Assembly: GCF_035046505.1 (NCBI RefSeq)
Contig: NC_089821.1
Coordinates: 193,774,377-193,838,376, forward strand
DNA: 64,000 bases
Source: Tiliqua scincoides
Lineage: Eukaryota > Chordata > Lepidosauria > Squamata > Scincidae
Direction: 5' to 3'
In this document: positions 10,831 through 21,839 of the stretch, in pieces
How the letters are laid out: every line of letters begins with the position of its first letter
How positions within the stretch are numbered: the stretch's first letter is position 1
The notes under the pieces: model-generated
Told to the model about the DNA's origin: nothing
Databases searched by the model: none
What the model saw: the letters and a program-made list of their open reading frames with translations, nothing else
Position numbers and translations under genes: made by a program

Positions 10831-11989
10831 GAGTTTAACAAGGGAAACTAATCAGCCTTAATCGGGCAGGAGGCCCAGTGGGGAGGAGCTGTGGCAAGAC
10901 AACTAGTTAAGATGTTTTCAGTGTGCTTGAGAGTATGTTCTCATTTTGTACTTTTTGCTGTGACTTTCAAGCCACTACCCAGCATTGCTTCATGTTATTT
11001 GGACATGATACTGCCCACTGTGTGTGAGTTTATTCCTTCCCCATCACTTCTTTTTGGTTCTGAGAGTGTAGCACGTTTGGAAGAAGAAACAAAGTGTGTT
11101 CCAATGGGAACCAAAATCCTGAGAATCCTATTTTGAAAGGAAGCTGCATTGCCCTCTTGCATTCTTTCCTGTGGCTCACAATTCCTCTCTTAACAATACC
11201 TTATTCTTGTTCCAGCCCATACATTGTTTCTGAAGTGTTCTTGTTTGCTTTGAGTTCCTCTCTTCTACATCCTGTGTTTTTGCTTCTGCTACTTTCTCAC
11301 TGGTGCATGATGACATGCCTTGCACCACTCTGTCTGGGGTAGTCCCAGTTACATTTGGTTTAGCCTGCTACTTCCCATCAGGGTGACAACAATTGCTGGT
11401 AACCTTAGAAGACCAGACTGGCCACCTGATACTGATTCTACTTGTTTCCCACTGAGGGATACTGTAAGGTGAGGAGGTTAAATGAAAACAAAGGAAAGCC
11501 ATGTGATCCATATGTTCTGCAGCAGGGCTGCTCACTTATTGATGTGTCTGGGAGCTTATCTATATAATTGGGCAAAGTCCACATCTCCTTTTCTTCCACA
11601 CAGGGCCAGATATAGAAGGAGAAGATTTGCTTGCTGCAAAGTTTTGTTGATATTATTTATAATCAAATGCAGGTAAATGAAATTGGCAATGCTTTCTGAA
11701 CACTCAAAACACTTTTAGCATTAAAAAGTGCAGCCAGGCACAGCTAACTCATTCATGAGGCTGCTTGAGGCAGGTGTCTTAGAGCAGTTTAACTTAAACT
11801 GACAATGAGACTGATTGTTCCAAGAGCCAATGAGGTGGTGTTATGACACAGCAGGGAACCAATAAGGTGTTAGTATGAGTCAGCCCTCCTTTCCATGTAT
11901 CAGAGCTAATACTAGAACTCTAATTCAGTTGTGTGTCATCAAGTTGGCCATTGGTTTTTGCTGGTTATTGATTTGTGAGGTAACCAGTA
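10831..11989. other. Intergenic, nothing recognised
   Basis: Single-copy-looking. Open frames at 10891-11342 are Cys/Leu/Phe-rich without splice or homology support. Confidence 0.4.
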
Positions 11990-12250
11990 CAGTTGTATAA
12001 TATATTATTAACAATATTTATATACTGCTTTTCAATGAAAAGTTCACGAAGCTGTTTACAGAGACAATCAAATAACTAATGGCTCCTTGTCCCAAAACGT
12101 CTCTCACAATATAAAAAGATGCAAAAGAACACCATCAGACACTAGAAAAGTCACAGCTGGGATGAGGAAGGCCATCCTCCTGCTAAACAAAACTAGCACC
12201 CACTTGAAAAAGTGCCTCTTACCCAGTTAGCAGGGGTAGAGAGAAATAAA
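11990..12250. repeat. Dispersed reptile-type repeat
   Basis: The phrase ATATTTATATACTGCTTTTC, then TTCACGAAGCTGTTTACAGA and AGTGCCTCTTACCCAGTTAG, resembles a repeat I associate with squamate genomes. Class and exact ends are unknown, and it is old by its divergence from what I recall. Confidence 0.4.
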
Positions 12251-13225
12251 GAAAGTTAATGGGGGTTACACCAACCCTAGCAATACCACTGCATTCAGGC
12301 TGTGCATATGATACTGTAATTTATTCTGTATGGTCTGGTACAGGAGGAGGTCCATCATGGGGGTGACATAATGAGCTCTTGCACCAGGTGATGGAAACCC
12401 TAGTGGCCCCTCTGGTCCTGGATTCAGAAAGGAAGAAGGAAGGAAGCAGGAGGTGTGGTGGAGAAGAGAAGGTACTCTTTCTCTTCTGCTCCCTTCTCCT
12501 CTTCCATTCTGAATCCAGGGGATGGGCAGAGAAGAAGCTGATGGTGCATCAATGGGTGGGGTGTCAGAAACTGGGAAGTATTGGTTTGGCCCTGCAAAAG
12601 AGGGAGCATGCATACAAGAATCTTTGCTAGATCAAATCAAGATCTGTCTAGTTATTTGTTTTGTTTCCAACCCACATGTGTCTGGGAGTTCACCAGTTGG
12701 CCATGAAGGTGATGACTTTTTCCTCTTATCTCCCAGCACCTGGTGTTTAGCACCTTGTTTAGTGGGATGCTGTCTCTGAACATGAAGGTTCCTTTCAGTA
12801 TTACTTTCTTCTGCATGAGCTGCCTGCTTCTGACATTAATCTTTGGAAGCCCTTCTCTGAGTATTCTGCCTGCAGAAGCTAGGTGGATAGTGGCTAGACA
12901 CATGGTCTTCTTTGCAATGGCACCCATTATCTGGGATGCTCTTCTCAGAATCTTCTTTTTTTGGTAGAAAGCTTTTTATCTGCCCAAATTACTGATTTTA
13001 ACTGAGTTTAATTACTGATTTTTAAAATACCTTCCATTAGTTTTATCTAGTGTGTGTGTGAGAGAGAGAAAAGCAGGGGTTAATATTGTATTTTGCTGTG
13101 GTATTATTTGCTGCTCCAAGATTTTACTGCTGACTGAAGAGTAATTCTGAAATTCATTCAAATTCTGAAAACAGTTTACATACCACAGCTAATAACTGAT
13201 GATAGACCCCCTTCTCCCTGAATTT
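12251..13225. other. Intergenic with old repeat remnants
   Basis: At about 12344-12410 lies the right end of the CAGTGGTGTCACTAGG-type element (TCATGGGGGTGACA ... AAACCCTAGTGGC). At 12870-12970 RWIVARHMVFFAMAPIIWDA is reminiscent of an L2-like C-terminus. A TGTGTGTGTGAGAGAGAGA microsatellite is at 13051-13070. Confidence 0.4.
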
Positions 13226-13681
13226 GTCTAAACCGGGGTACCCTAACCCTGGCCCTGGGGCCACTTGCAGCCCTCGAGGACTCCCAATGTGGCCCTCAGG
13301 GAGCCCCCAGTCTCCAATGAGCCTCTGGCCCTCCAGAGACTTGCTGGAGCCCGCACTGGTCTGTTGCAACTGCTCTCAGTGTGAGGGCAACTGTTTGACT
13401 TCTCATGTGAGTTGTGGGATGAGGGCTCCCTCCGCTGCTTGCTATTTCACGTCTGTGATGTAGTAGCAGCAGCAGCAGCAAAGGAAAGGCCAGCCTTGCT
13501 TCCTACAAGGCCTTTTATAGGCCTTGAGCTATTGCAAGACCTTCATTCATTCATATAAGTTCCATCTCTAATATATTCACTTATGTAAACTTATGTAAAT
13601 TTATTCAAATTTGAAATGTAAATTAATTCTTCCCTTCCCCCCCCCGGCTCCCGAAAAACTTTGGACACCCCTGGTCTAAAC
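13226..13681. mobile_element. Non-autonomous hAT element with 8-bp TSD
   Basis: The element at 13234-13673 starts CGGGGTACCCTAACCCTGG and ends AACTTTGGACACCCCTG (inverted ends). It is flanked by perfect 8-bp duplications GTCTAAAC (13226-13233 and 13674-13681). The interior is noncoding and includes a short CAG run at 13463-13480. A second, right-truncated copy of the family is at 35729. Confidence 0.9.
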
Positions 13682-13694
13682 CATAGTTAAAGAT

Positions 13695-14017
13695 GTCTAG
13701 CTCAAGGATTCTTAACCAGGGTATCCATACTCTTTGGGGCATGGGAACCAAATGATGGGGGTATAGGACTCAATCTCTGAACAACCAAAAATATTGTTGT
13801 CTAACTATCATCATTATCAACATGGATTGAGGTGTTTCTAGTTATTTATAAGTAAAGTAAAAACCATGCTATTGACATCTTTTGAAGTCATACTGTTACT
13901 CAATAGGACTGGTGGTGATGATGATTTCAACAGTCTGAGAAAGGGTGTATAGGGATGTATTGGGCAATCTTTTGAGGAGTCTGTAATCCTAAAAAGGTTA
14001 AGAACCCTGGTCTAGCT
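13695..14017. mobile_element. Non-autonomous hAT element with 8-bp TSD
   Basis: The element at 13703-14009 starts CAAGGATTCTTAACCAGGGT and ends AAGGTTAAGAACCCTG, flanked by GTCTAGCT at 13695-13702 and 14010-14017. It lies about 30 bp right of the previous hAT insertion. No open frame. Confidence 0.9.
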
Positions 14018-14082
14018 AGTGGTTATCACCAAATATTGTGGTAGAGAATTCAATATATACATATTCCATATACATATGCAAT

Positions 14083-14178
14083 TCCATACCACACTTCTTG
14101 GGTGACCTTGGGCCAGTCACTATCACTCCGCCTTACCTACCTCACAAGGTTGTTGTGAAGATAAAAGGAGGGGAGGAA
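14083..14178 (+). mobile_element. MIR-like SINE fragment
   Basis: It contains the MIR/CORE-like stretch GGGTGACCTTGGGCCAGTCAC followed by CCTACCTCACAAGGTTGTTG and a purine-rich end. Old and truncated. Confidence 0.65.
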
Positions 14179-14187
14179 CATCAGTAT

Positions 14188-14390
14188 GCAGTGGTGTCAC
14201 TAGGGGTGTGCAGGGGGTGTGGGCTGCACGGGTGATGTGCCCTGGGGGGTTATGCACTAACATCGCGACATTAGGAGCTACCCTATCATGCCATACACTG
14301 TTGGATGCGGAATGTCCAGCGGAGTGCAATGTAAAAAACAGAATTGAAATAGCTCATTTCATTCAAAAGTTATGGTCAAAAAACCAGTAA
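14188..14390 (+). mobile_element. Left part of a CAGTGGTGTCACTAGG-type element
   Basis: It matches the left two-thirds of the complete copy at 29099-29403 (CAGTGGTGTCACTAGGGG, GTGGGCTGCACGGGTGATGTGC). A related right-hand part occurs at 15455-15714. The two overlap in content, so they are separate truncated copies and not one split element. Confidence 0.6.
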
Positions 14391-14399
14391 GAAAAAATG

Positions 14400-14880
14400 A
14401 ATGGATCCCTATGGAAAGTGAAAGTGAGCCGTATCGCGCATTTACTCACGAATATGCAAACTTGCCATAGTCCATTGGAAAGGGCAGGCAGAGAGGACTC
14501 CAAACAATGTCAGAATGGTCCTGATCCAATGAATGCAGCCCCCAAAAACACCTGAGAAGGAGGTCCCTCCCAGCTGCAGTCTATTGAGCCCTATGGAAAG
14601 CGAAACAGCCTCATGGTTGTGTTTACTCATGAGTAGGCAGACATGCCTTGGCTGCTGTTCCGGCCAGGCAAAGGGGAATGTGAGGACACCAGAATGGTCC
14701 TGATCCAATGGAGCTGCTCCAGAAGGCAGCCTTTCCCCCCCCCCCCCACTAAAAAGGACCAAAAAGAGGCTTCAACTGGTAAGGGGAAGTTTTCTATTTT
14801 GCACTTGCAAAGCCAGGTGGGTCTTTGTATTGATCTGCTTGAAATAGAAGAACTTTAACTGGGCACTGGGGAGGACTGGA
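14400..14880 (-). repeat. ~450-bp repeat family, copy 1
   Basis: The reverse complement matches 48750-49130 (GACCATTCTGG, CATTCCCCTTTGCCTG, ACTCATGAGTAAA, CTTTCCATAGGG). The unit GGTCCTGATCCAATG recurs inside it, so the family has an internal ~200-bp near-duplication. A C-run at 14735-14749 interrupts it. Confidence 0.65.
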
Positions 14881-14922
14881 AATCTCACTGATTCTTTTGG
14901 GGGGTGTTTTTGCAGGCAGACT

Positions 14923-15064
14923 ACAGAGTATGCTCCATTGACCACTATGGGACTTACTTTAGAGTAGACATGCATAGGCTTGGGCTCACAGGCTGCAATC
15001 CTACCCACATTTTCCTGACAGTAAGCCCCATTGACCACTATGGGACTTACTTCAGAGTAGGTTC
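14923..15064. repeat. Two ~85-bp foldback units in tandem
   Basis: Two copies of the ATTGACCACTATGGGACTTAC unit are joined by the linker TTGGGCTCACAGGCTGCAATC. Right of them, 15120-15238 is the right end of a hAT element (GTTTGAGAACTGCTG, then flank CAGTAAGG). Confidence 0.75.
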
Positions 15065-15258
15065 ACTTGGTGGAACAGGACTGGCTCCCCCTTATTTAAT
15101 TATTTCAATTTAATTATAATTATTTATTTTAATTTGCTTGATGATGTCACTTCTGGCCATGACATCACTTCCAATGGGTCCTGGACAGATTGTCATTCTA
15201 AAAAGTGGGTCCCATGGCTAAAAGTTTGAGAACTGCTGCAGTAAGGTGTTAGCCCATT

Positions 15259-15432
15259 TCTAAAATGTCAACTTACTATGTCAGAATGCCAGATGCAAGG
15301 GAGGGCACCAGGATGAGGTCTCTTGTTATCTGGTGTGCTCCCTGGGGCATTTGGTGGGCCGCTGTGAAATACAGGAAGCTGGACTAGATGGGCCTATGGC
15401 CTGATCCAGTGGGGCTGTTCTTATGTTCTTAT
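15259..15432 (+). mobile_element. CR1 LINE extreme 3' end
   Basis: The CR1 3' terminus: GATGAGGTCTCTTGTTATCT, TACAGGAAGCTGGACTAGAT, GGGGCTGTTCTTATG and the octamer tail. No coding part is retained. Confidence 0.85.
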
Positions 15433-15454
15433 GACTCTACAAGTTTGTAGAGTT

Positions 15455-15780
15455 TGTACAAGTTTGTGAATTTTGAAATCACTAAAATCAGAATTTGGAG
15501 GAATAATACCATCATGTTATACATCAATCAATGCGTAATTTCATGAAGAATGCAATGAAACAAACCACATTGAAATATCTGTGTTCTAACAAAAGGTACA
15601 GCCAAAAAACCAGTGGGGGTGGAGCAATGGTACATCACCACGCCCACCACCTGGGGCGTTGCCCTGCCCACTACATGGGGTGACATGACTTGACTCCTAG
15701 TAATGCCACTGTTAGTATGTACTCTGCCCTGAGTTCCTCGGAGGATGGGTGGAATAAAAATGTGAAAAATAAATAAAATA
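15455..15780 (+). mobile_element. Right part of CAGTGGTGTCACTAGG-type element, then an L2-like tail
   Basis: 15455-15714 ends with CCTAGTAATGCCACTG, the right terminus of the family complete at 29099-29403. 15715-15780 looks like an L2-type 3' end (CTCTGCCCTGAG ... AATAAAAATGTG then AAATAAATAAAA). Confidence 0.55.
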
Positions 15781-16427
15781 TACAATCTCTTACTACTTTC
15801 TTTTGTTAGCGCTGAATCTAGAACCAATCAGTGTTATGAGAGCTGTGTAATGGTACATTGGTACAACCACATTCTGTGGAGCATTGGTACAACCACATTC
15901 TGTACAGTTCTCAGTACCAAGGAAGGTGCTAGTCAGTGGAGAATCACATTTTCCAGCAGACAAATATTGCAGTTTGAATGCTGACAAAAGCCATCTGGAC
16001 CTGCAATGGCTAAGTAACAACTGCGCAGCTTTGATGGATGGCTGCCCTACAACACCTGAGTAATAGCTGCACATTAATTCTGCTAAACATCATAATCTGG
16101 TAAGGCCTTTTTTGAGAGGCTTCTTGAAATTCCTTTTCTATCCTTTTGTGGAGATGTATTCTCTGGTTTGGAAGTTTGAGGCATTTTTCATGTTTGTGTT
16201 TCCTGCTGTGTATTTCTATGGTGCTATGAGAGTTAACTACCAAAACGCTTTCATGATCTAATGCTGGAGGTGATTCTGAACTAACCAGGCCTTGAGCCAG
16301 AATCTCAGGCTTTTACTGCACTGAAGTAGTGCAAAATACCAGTAGCTGTAATTTGGCCACTGCTGAGTATATGTTACTCTTCTGGAATCTGTGGGTAGAT
16401 TTACCACCCTAGAGCTTTATTTTCATC
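15781..16427. other. Intergenic, nothing recognised
   Basis: A local duplication of TTGGTACAACCACATTCTGT occurs at about 15858 and 15884. Otherwise featureless. Confidence 0.4.
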
Positions 16428-16850
16428 CTTCAGTCTCGGAAGACTGTGGTATCGCGCTCTGAATAGTGTTCTGGAACAGAGTGCCCTCTCCAGTGCGCAA
16501 AGCCTGGGTAAAGTAGATATGGAGGATAGACTGTTACCCATGCAGCAAATCTCCCCTCTCCCACGTTGCTGAAATGGTCCAATGGAAAGGCAGAAGCCAA
16601 TACGGTTGGTTCCAGCGGCGTCGCAGGAGTTGCCAGAACGTGACTGTGTTCAGCCATGAACTGCTTCAGGGACTCCGGCTCCAGATTTTGCCTCCAGGTT
16701 GACTCCTGTAGCCTTTTCCATAACTAGATGTAGCCACAAGGCAGTGGAGGTTTGGGATCAGAGTTTTCCTTTTCTCAGATGAGCTGCCTTCCCATGCTAA
16801 TGAGTCCCATCTACCTGGTGGCTGTTTAGTCGCCTCTTAGGACAAGTCTA
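16428..16850 (-). mobile_element. Retroelement sharing its 3' tail with the LINE at 31.6 kb, copy 1
   Basis: On the - strand it runs from about GACTTGTCCTAAGAGGCGAC through GGTAGATGGGACTCATTAGC and GGAACCAACCGTATTGGC to the tail CAGAGCGCGATACCACAGTC then GAGACTGAAGG. The body matches 36044-36420. It has no clear coding frame; it may be a SINE or a noncoding part of a LINE. Confidence 0.7.
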
Positions 16851-17344
16851 GCCAAACTGAGGGCATATTCTTATCCCCAGCCCCCAGGGGACTTGCCATG
16901 GACTTGCCCTTGCCATGGATGCACATTTATATGTGTTTGTGTGCCATATTTAGGCTAGGATGTTGACAACCACACTGAGGTAATTATGCTGCATGGCCAC
17001 TATTCTGCTGCCATTTTAAATAGCAAAACTTCTCTGTAAGTTTACCCTGGTCTTTGCCATTTCTTTTCTCCTAGCCAGACTTCTCCTTGTCATACTAGTT
17101 TTCAGTGTCCAGGGTTTTTGTTTTTGTTTTAAAGATGTGTGCATTCTCACACTTGCCATAAGTGACTTAGTCCATCAAGTCTATAGTCCGTCCACTGATT
17201 TTATTAATTTCAGTGAGACTGCTTCTAGTCCCACCTAAGTCAGCAGGATTTGCTTCAGATTAAAAACACATACAGATCTGGGCTTATAATCACAGGTAAC
17301 TCATGCCCTATATATTTTGAGAGTGGTTACAATTTGGAAGAGGA
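16851..17344. other. Intergenic, nothing recognised
   Basis: No exon or repeat end identified. Confidence 0.4.
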
Positions 17345-17512
17345 TCCTCTCTCAATTGTACGTGCTTTACATGCAGAAGATCCCAGGTTCAGTCCCTGGA
17401 ATTACCAGGTAGGGCTGGGAATGACCCCTCTCTGAAACCATGCAGGGTTACTACCAGCCAGGATAGACAACAATGAGCTGTAGTCTGACTCAATACGACA
17501 GCTTCTTAGGCT
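17345..17512 (+). mobile_element. tRNA-derived SINE
   Basis: A box B-like GGTTCAGTCCC follows ACATGCAGAAGATCCCA, then GGGCTGGGAATGACCCCTCT and CTGACTCAATACGACAGCTT, a tRNA-headed SINE structure. Diverged. A reverse-strand relative is at 22345-22535. Confidence 0.65.
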
Positions 17513-17585
17513 CCAATCCTAAACATATGTACTTCTGAGAAGACTTGCCTAGAATTGTGCATAGCAGTGGTTTTCTATTTTCTTC

Positions 17586-17782
17586 TCTTAAATCAGGGGT
17601 TTCAGCCTTTCAACTTTAGGGCTCCTGCACCTTTAACAATTGTGTAGAAGAGGAAATTTCAGCAGGTGCAGCTTTTTGTCTCACAAATGACCAGCCACAC
17701 CTGAAATTCTTTCCTCTAGTCAACACAATTGTTAGAGGTTCAGGAGCCCTAAAGTTGAAAGGTTGGCACCCCTGTCTTAAGT
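17586..17782. mobile_element. Short foldback hAT element, TSD TCTTAAAT/TCTTAAGT
   Basis: The 181-bp element at 17594-17774 has long inverted ends (GGGCTCCTGCACCTTTAACAA against TTGTTAGAGGTTCAGGAGCCC) and termini CAGGGGTTTCAGCC and GGTTGGCACCCCTG. The flanking 8-mers match at 7 of 8 positions. A remnant of the same family lies at 8030-8142. Confidence 0.85.
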
Positions 17783-17950
17783 AATTTGTGTGCTAGGTAT
17801 GTGTTCAAAGGATTCCTTTCAGAGAAATAAGATTCTGCAAATCTATACATGGAACTTACTACAAGAAGAGTAATCCCCTCCTGATGTAAGTCTTTGATGA
17901 CCTACTGAATTTCTGGGAAAGCACTGAACTGGTATGCTTCAGAGTCTGAG

Positions 17951-18148
17951 ACTGCAATCCTATACACACTTTCCAGGGAGTAAGCCCCATTAAACATAAT
18001 GGGACTTACCTCTGAGTAGACATGCATAGGATTGAGCTGTCAGTCTGATACTATGGGCACAATCCTAACCAGGTCTATTCAGAATTAAGTCCAATTTTGT
18101 TCAGTGGAGCTTACTCTCAAGAAAGTGTGGTTAGGATTGCAGCCTATG
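17951..18148. repeat. Two ~85-bp foldback units
   Basis: First unit GCAATCCTATACACACTTTC ... CATGCATAGGATTG; second unit CACAATCCTAACCAGGTC ... GTGTGGTTAGGATTGCAGCC. They stand in opposite reading orientation. Confidence 0.75.
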
Positions 18149-18238
18149 TTCAGAATGAGATAAATAAGTATAATTTGAAATAAATATAACAAAACTCATG
18201 TTTACTTGAGTGCTACTTACTGCATTTACTATATCATA

Positions 18239-18577
18239 CTGTATAGCAGTGTTTCTCAAACGATGGGTTGGGAGTGACCCACTAGGTGGGTTGCGAGTCA
18301 ATTTCTAGTGGGTCCCCATTCATTTCAATATTTTATTTTTAATATGTTAGACTTTATGCTACCCTGGTATGTGCATCTGGGAAAATATGACAGATCTGTA
18401 CTCTTAACAGGCAACGATGTATATGCTTTTAACAATGATAATAAATAGGGCTTACTCCTGGGTGTAGGATTGCAGCCTAGGATTGTTAATTTTCCTGCTT
18501 GATTATGTTGCTTCCAGTCATGACATCACTTCTGGTGGGTCCCAGTGCTAAACGTTTGAGAACCACTTCGTGTATAG
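18239..18577. mobile_element. Non-autonomous hAT element, near-perfect TSD
   Basis: Termini CAGTGTTTCTCAAAC and GTTTGAGAACCACT are inverted. Flanks CTGTATAG (18239-18246) and GTGTATAG (18570-18577) match at 7 of 8. The sub-end DNA (ATGACATCACTTCTGG) recurs at 15145-15175. Confidence 0.85.
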
Positions 18578-19154
18578 TATGCAAACTTACCAATGTGGTT
18601 GCTCGAGTCCTTTGTCCCCAAGGGACATGTCCCTACTCCACAACCTCTTTCAGGATAGCTCATAGGAAGAGGAAGCTAAAACCCCCAGTTTCAGGAAGAC
18701 AGATACAGTTAACAGAACATTGTAACTTTTTCATTTTCATGCCCACTGCAAACAAGAGAGAGACAAACATGAAGTATTCACTAGTAACACGTATGTTTGT
18801 TACTGTGGCTAGGATGCTTTACAGCAATTAACACCTTCTGAAAATGGATATAAAACAGGAGTGGGAAAACAATCTGAGTTCCTGAATGTTAACCCAGCTC
18901 CTTTTCAGGCAGAATTTCAACTAGGGATTGTTTGACTTGTCATACTGCAAGATATTGTAATTATCACTGTAGTTCTGCATGGTAAGGTGCTGCTACCTGG
19001 TGGCCATAATGTGTTTCTGACAATTTATCAAAAATGTATTACCAGTCTTTGTTAAACTGGTTACAAACAGAGTAAAATACTGAGAATTTGGATTCAGGTC
19101 AGTTCTTTAATTTCATTGTCATGTACTTTTGGTTTTTTCTCTCTTAGGAACCAC
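18578..19154. other. Intergenic, nothing recognised
   Basis: AT-rich, single-copy-looking. Confidence 0.4.
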
Positions 19155-19344
19155 TAAGGGCGCAATCCTAACCCCTTATGTCAGTGCTGGGCAGTGCAGC
19201 TCCAAGGTAAGGGAACAAACATTCCCTTACTTTGAGGAGGCCTCCTTGAGTGACACCCAACTGCAGGATGCAGCACATGTCCCATTAGCACTGCTATGCC
19301 AGTGCTGGAAAGCACTGACATAAGGGGTTAGGATTGCGCCCTAA
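19155..19344. mobile_element. Foldback element with TAA target duplication
   Basis: The 184-bp element at 19158-19341 begins GGGCGCAATCCTAACCCC and ends GGGGTTAGGATTGCGCCC, with TAA on each side. A 3-bp TWA duplication plus G-rich inverted ends is what PIF/Harbinger elements show; family assignment is inference. Confidence 0.8.
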
Positions 19345-21216
19345 GTCTAGAAAATTAGTCGGAGAAAGAGCAGGCCTGCACAATTAGTGACTACCAAGCT
19401 GAGTGCAGTCCCCCGTCCCCCCAACAGTTAGTAAACTCCTGATATTGTTGCCAAGAGGGGACTGCAAAAATGGTTGTGGGAGGGGTGCAAGCACCTGGTC
19501 AGCACAATTCATGATTAGGCTGCTCACAAGTTCAAGCCTGGGAATCTCATGAACTCCAACTTTAAATACTCCAACTTTAAACATTTAGTTGCAATGCATT
19601 TCACTTGATTTTTTTAAAACTGGAAATGCTGTATGAGCCAATAAGTAGACACCTCTGTGCTTGGTGATTTGAAGTATACCCTATCAGCCATACAACCCAA
19701 TAGAAAATACAATTAGCTACAGTGACTACCTCTTGTGTGAAAAGGTTGTAAGCTTCATATAGGTACTGAAAACCAAGGCCAAGCTGAGCATGTGCTGGGA
19801 ACAGGTGTGACAGATCAATTGCACAGATCCTTGGCAAAAAGTGGGAGGAATATGAGGAAATAAATGTATTCAAGCTTCTCAGTTTGAAGTATTGTTATGA
19901 TTATGCTGCTTAGTTATAATTTGATGAAATAGTTGTAATGCATTAATACAATTCAGTGAATGCCTATGTTATTGTCCTATAAATCGTTTATAAGATTAAT
20001 TATTGCATTAGTTGTCTTGAATGCTGCTGAGCTGTTTGTCAGTTTTGAATTAAACTGTTTTGTCTGTGGTATATATGAAGAGGCATATATAAATAAAATT
20101 GACATTCATATAAACAGATACTATGTGTGCACACCCATGCATGTGCATGCACACAAAAAGTCAAGATACTTATCATTGTCCCCGAACACCTCCAACAGTC
20201 ATTGCTGCAGAGGGTTCTGAAAATAACAACCCCTTTGTCCTATCTATTCAGGAGAGGCCATTTCCCCTCATGACCACTGTCCAGGCAGCAGAGAGGACTT
20301 CATATCTCTGTTCCTCCAGAGCCCCAAAAAGCTAGCTGTTGCTGCTAAGAATTTCGTTAGGGCTGGTGCTACAGGCCCCCAAACTGCTCTGGGTATATCT
20401 CAGTAGCACATTGGGTGCTACCATTGCCACCTGTAGAGGTCAGCTCAAGCTGCTAGGTCCTCTAATGGGTTTGGGCCCATGACCAGTGACCTACCTGGCT
20501 GACCTCTAATACCATCTTGGATCTCAAAGGCAGGAGTTGCTGATGGTATGTCTCCAGTGAGGCTTTTAAGAGGAGCCAATGAATGCACACTTTTTCCTTG
20601 CCTCCATTTACCTCCACCCGAATCTATTTTCTGGTTCCAATCCATAGTAAAACATTCTTCCAATTTTGTTCCACTGCTTGTCTTTGGAGGATACCTTGCT
20701 AAAATGTTACTGTGAGCTACATAATTTGTAATTCTTTGGGGGTTCAGTCTCCTTTCCCAGATAGCAGCATCAGAGGTTGACCAGGTTGGGTCCTGAGGGC
20801 CACGTTTAGAAGGGGATCCACTCTTCTGGGCTAACCCCCTGAGACCCACAAAACCTGTCAGTAACTTCAGGTTCCTCTCATTTGCAGATGAGGAGGGTGG
20901 AAGGAGTCATTGCATATAAATGGGGGAAGGTAGCAATGCAGGGCTTCACCCAAGGTCCCCAGCATCCCAGGGCTGCTGCCGCTGCCTGGTGTTCTATACA
21001 AATTATGCATCTGAAAAAGCAAAATAGTTCTGCAGTTGGTTCTTAATGGTACAAAATGAACCTCAGCAAGCCTTGCATGACATGACACCTTCATGTTTGT
21101 AAGTGTGTATTTACACGGAAGTGTATATGAGTCAAAAGGCACCAAGATCCCTATGGTATTGAAATGAGATTTATGTACTTATTTTATACATACTTTTCTT
21201 CACTCTTGTATCGACT
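19345..21216. other. Intergenic, nothing recognised
   Basis: AT-rich to 20150. 20390-20880 is less AT-rich with an open frame on - (20445-20849, 134 codons) that I do not recognise. No splice or promoter support. Confidence 0.4.
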
Positions 21217-21839
21217 TGTAATGAAATAAGGGGCCTATGTATGAATCAAAATTGTGAAGTGGTGAAGCAGAGACATAAGGCACAGGGGAGAGGGAAGCGA
21301 CTCCTTCAGATCAAGAGTGAAGCAATCAGAATGAAGGAAGGAGATGACCCGGATAGAGAGACAGCTTATCTCCTTACCAGCTGAGCTGCGGAGAGAAAGG
21401 TCCAAGTTAGGACCATGGGAGGGGGAGTTGAATCAACAAAAAGGTCTGACTTACCTAATTAACAACCCAGGACAGAACCTCCAGGTTTGGAGTCAGCCTC
21501 CGGGGAAACCTGTTGACAAAGAGAGATGATTGAGTTAAATCCCCTTCCTGAAGAGATTGAGAGAGAGTAACTGTAGTAGATATGAATGTCATGTATTAAC
21601 TGTAAACTATGCATTAAGTCATGTGTGTTGTTAAGATGATAAAGGTATAAAACCAACCCCACCAGTGATGTTCGGAATACAAGTTTTTGGGGCAGATCAC
21701 CGGCTTGCATCCTTATTGCGCAAGAAGGATGTTTCGTTTTTCAGCTGCTGGTCTTTTCTTTTTCCTCAAGGTGGCTGCCCTCACACCAGGCTAAGTCCTT
21801 TCTGCTCCGGATGCTGAGCAGACCCCTGTTCTCATAACA
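21217..21839 (+). mobile_element. LTR-like segment, probable solo LTR of an endogenous retrovirus
   Basis: A ~620-bp segment starting TGTAATG and ending CATAACA, with a TATA-like TATAAAA at 21646-21652 and an R/U5-like stretch after it. No internal retroviral genes lie beside it and no clear target duplication could be matched. Noncoding fossil; family and age uncertain. Confidence 0.4.

Noticed and set aside
10321-10890. A second LTR-like element around the tandem repeat
   Set aside because: No matching ends, promoter motif or retroviral part could be seen.
14188-15714. A single CAGTGGTGTCACTAGG-type element split by a 1-kb insertion
   Set aside because: The left and right parts overlap by roughly 100 bp when compared with the complete copy at 29.1 kb, so they are two separate truncated copies.
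20445-20849. 134-codon open frame on the - strand
   Set aside because: No recognisable domain, splice context or repeat match; length is possible by chance in this less AT-rich stretch.
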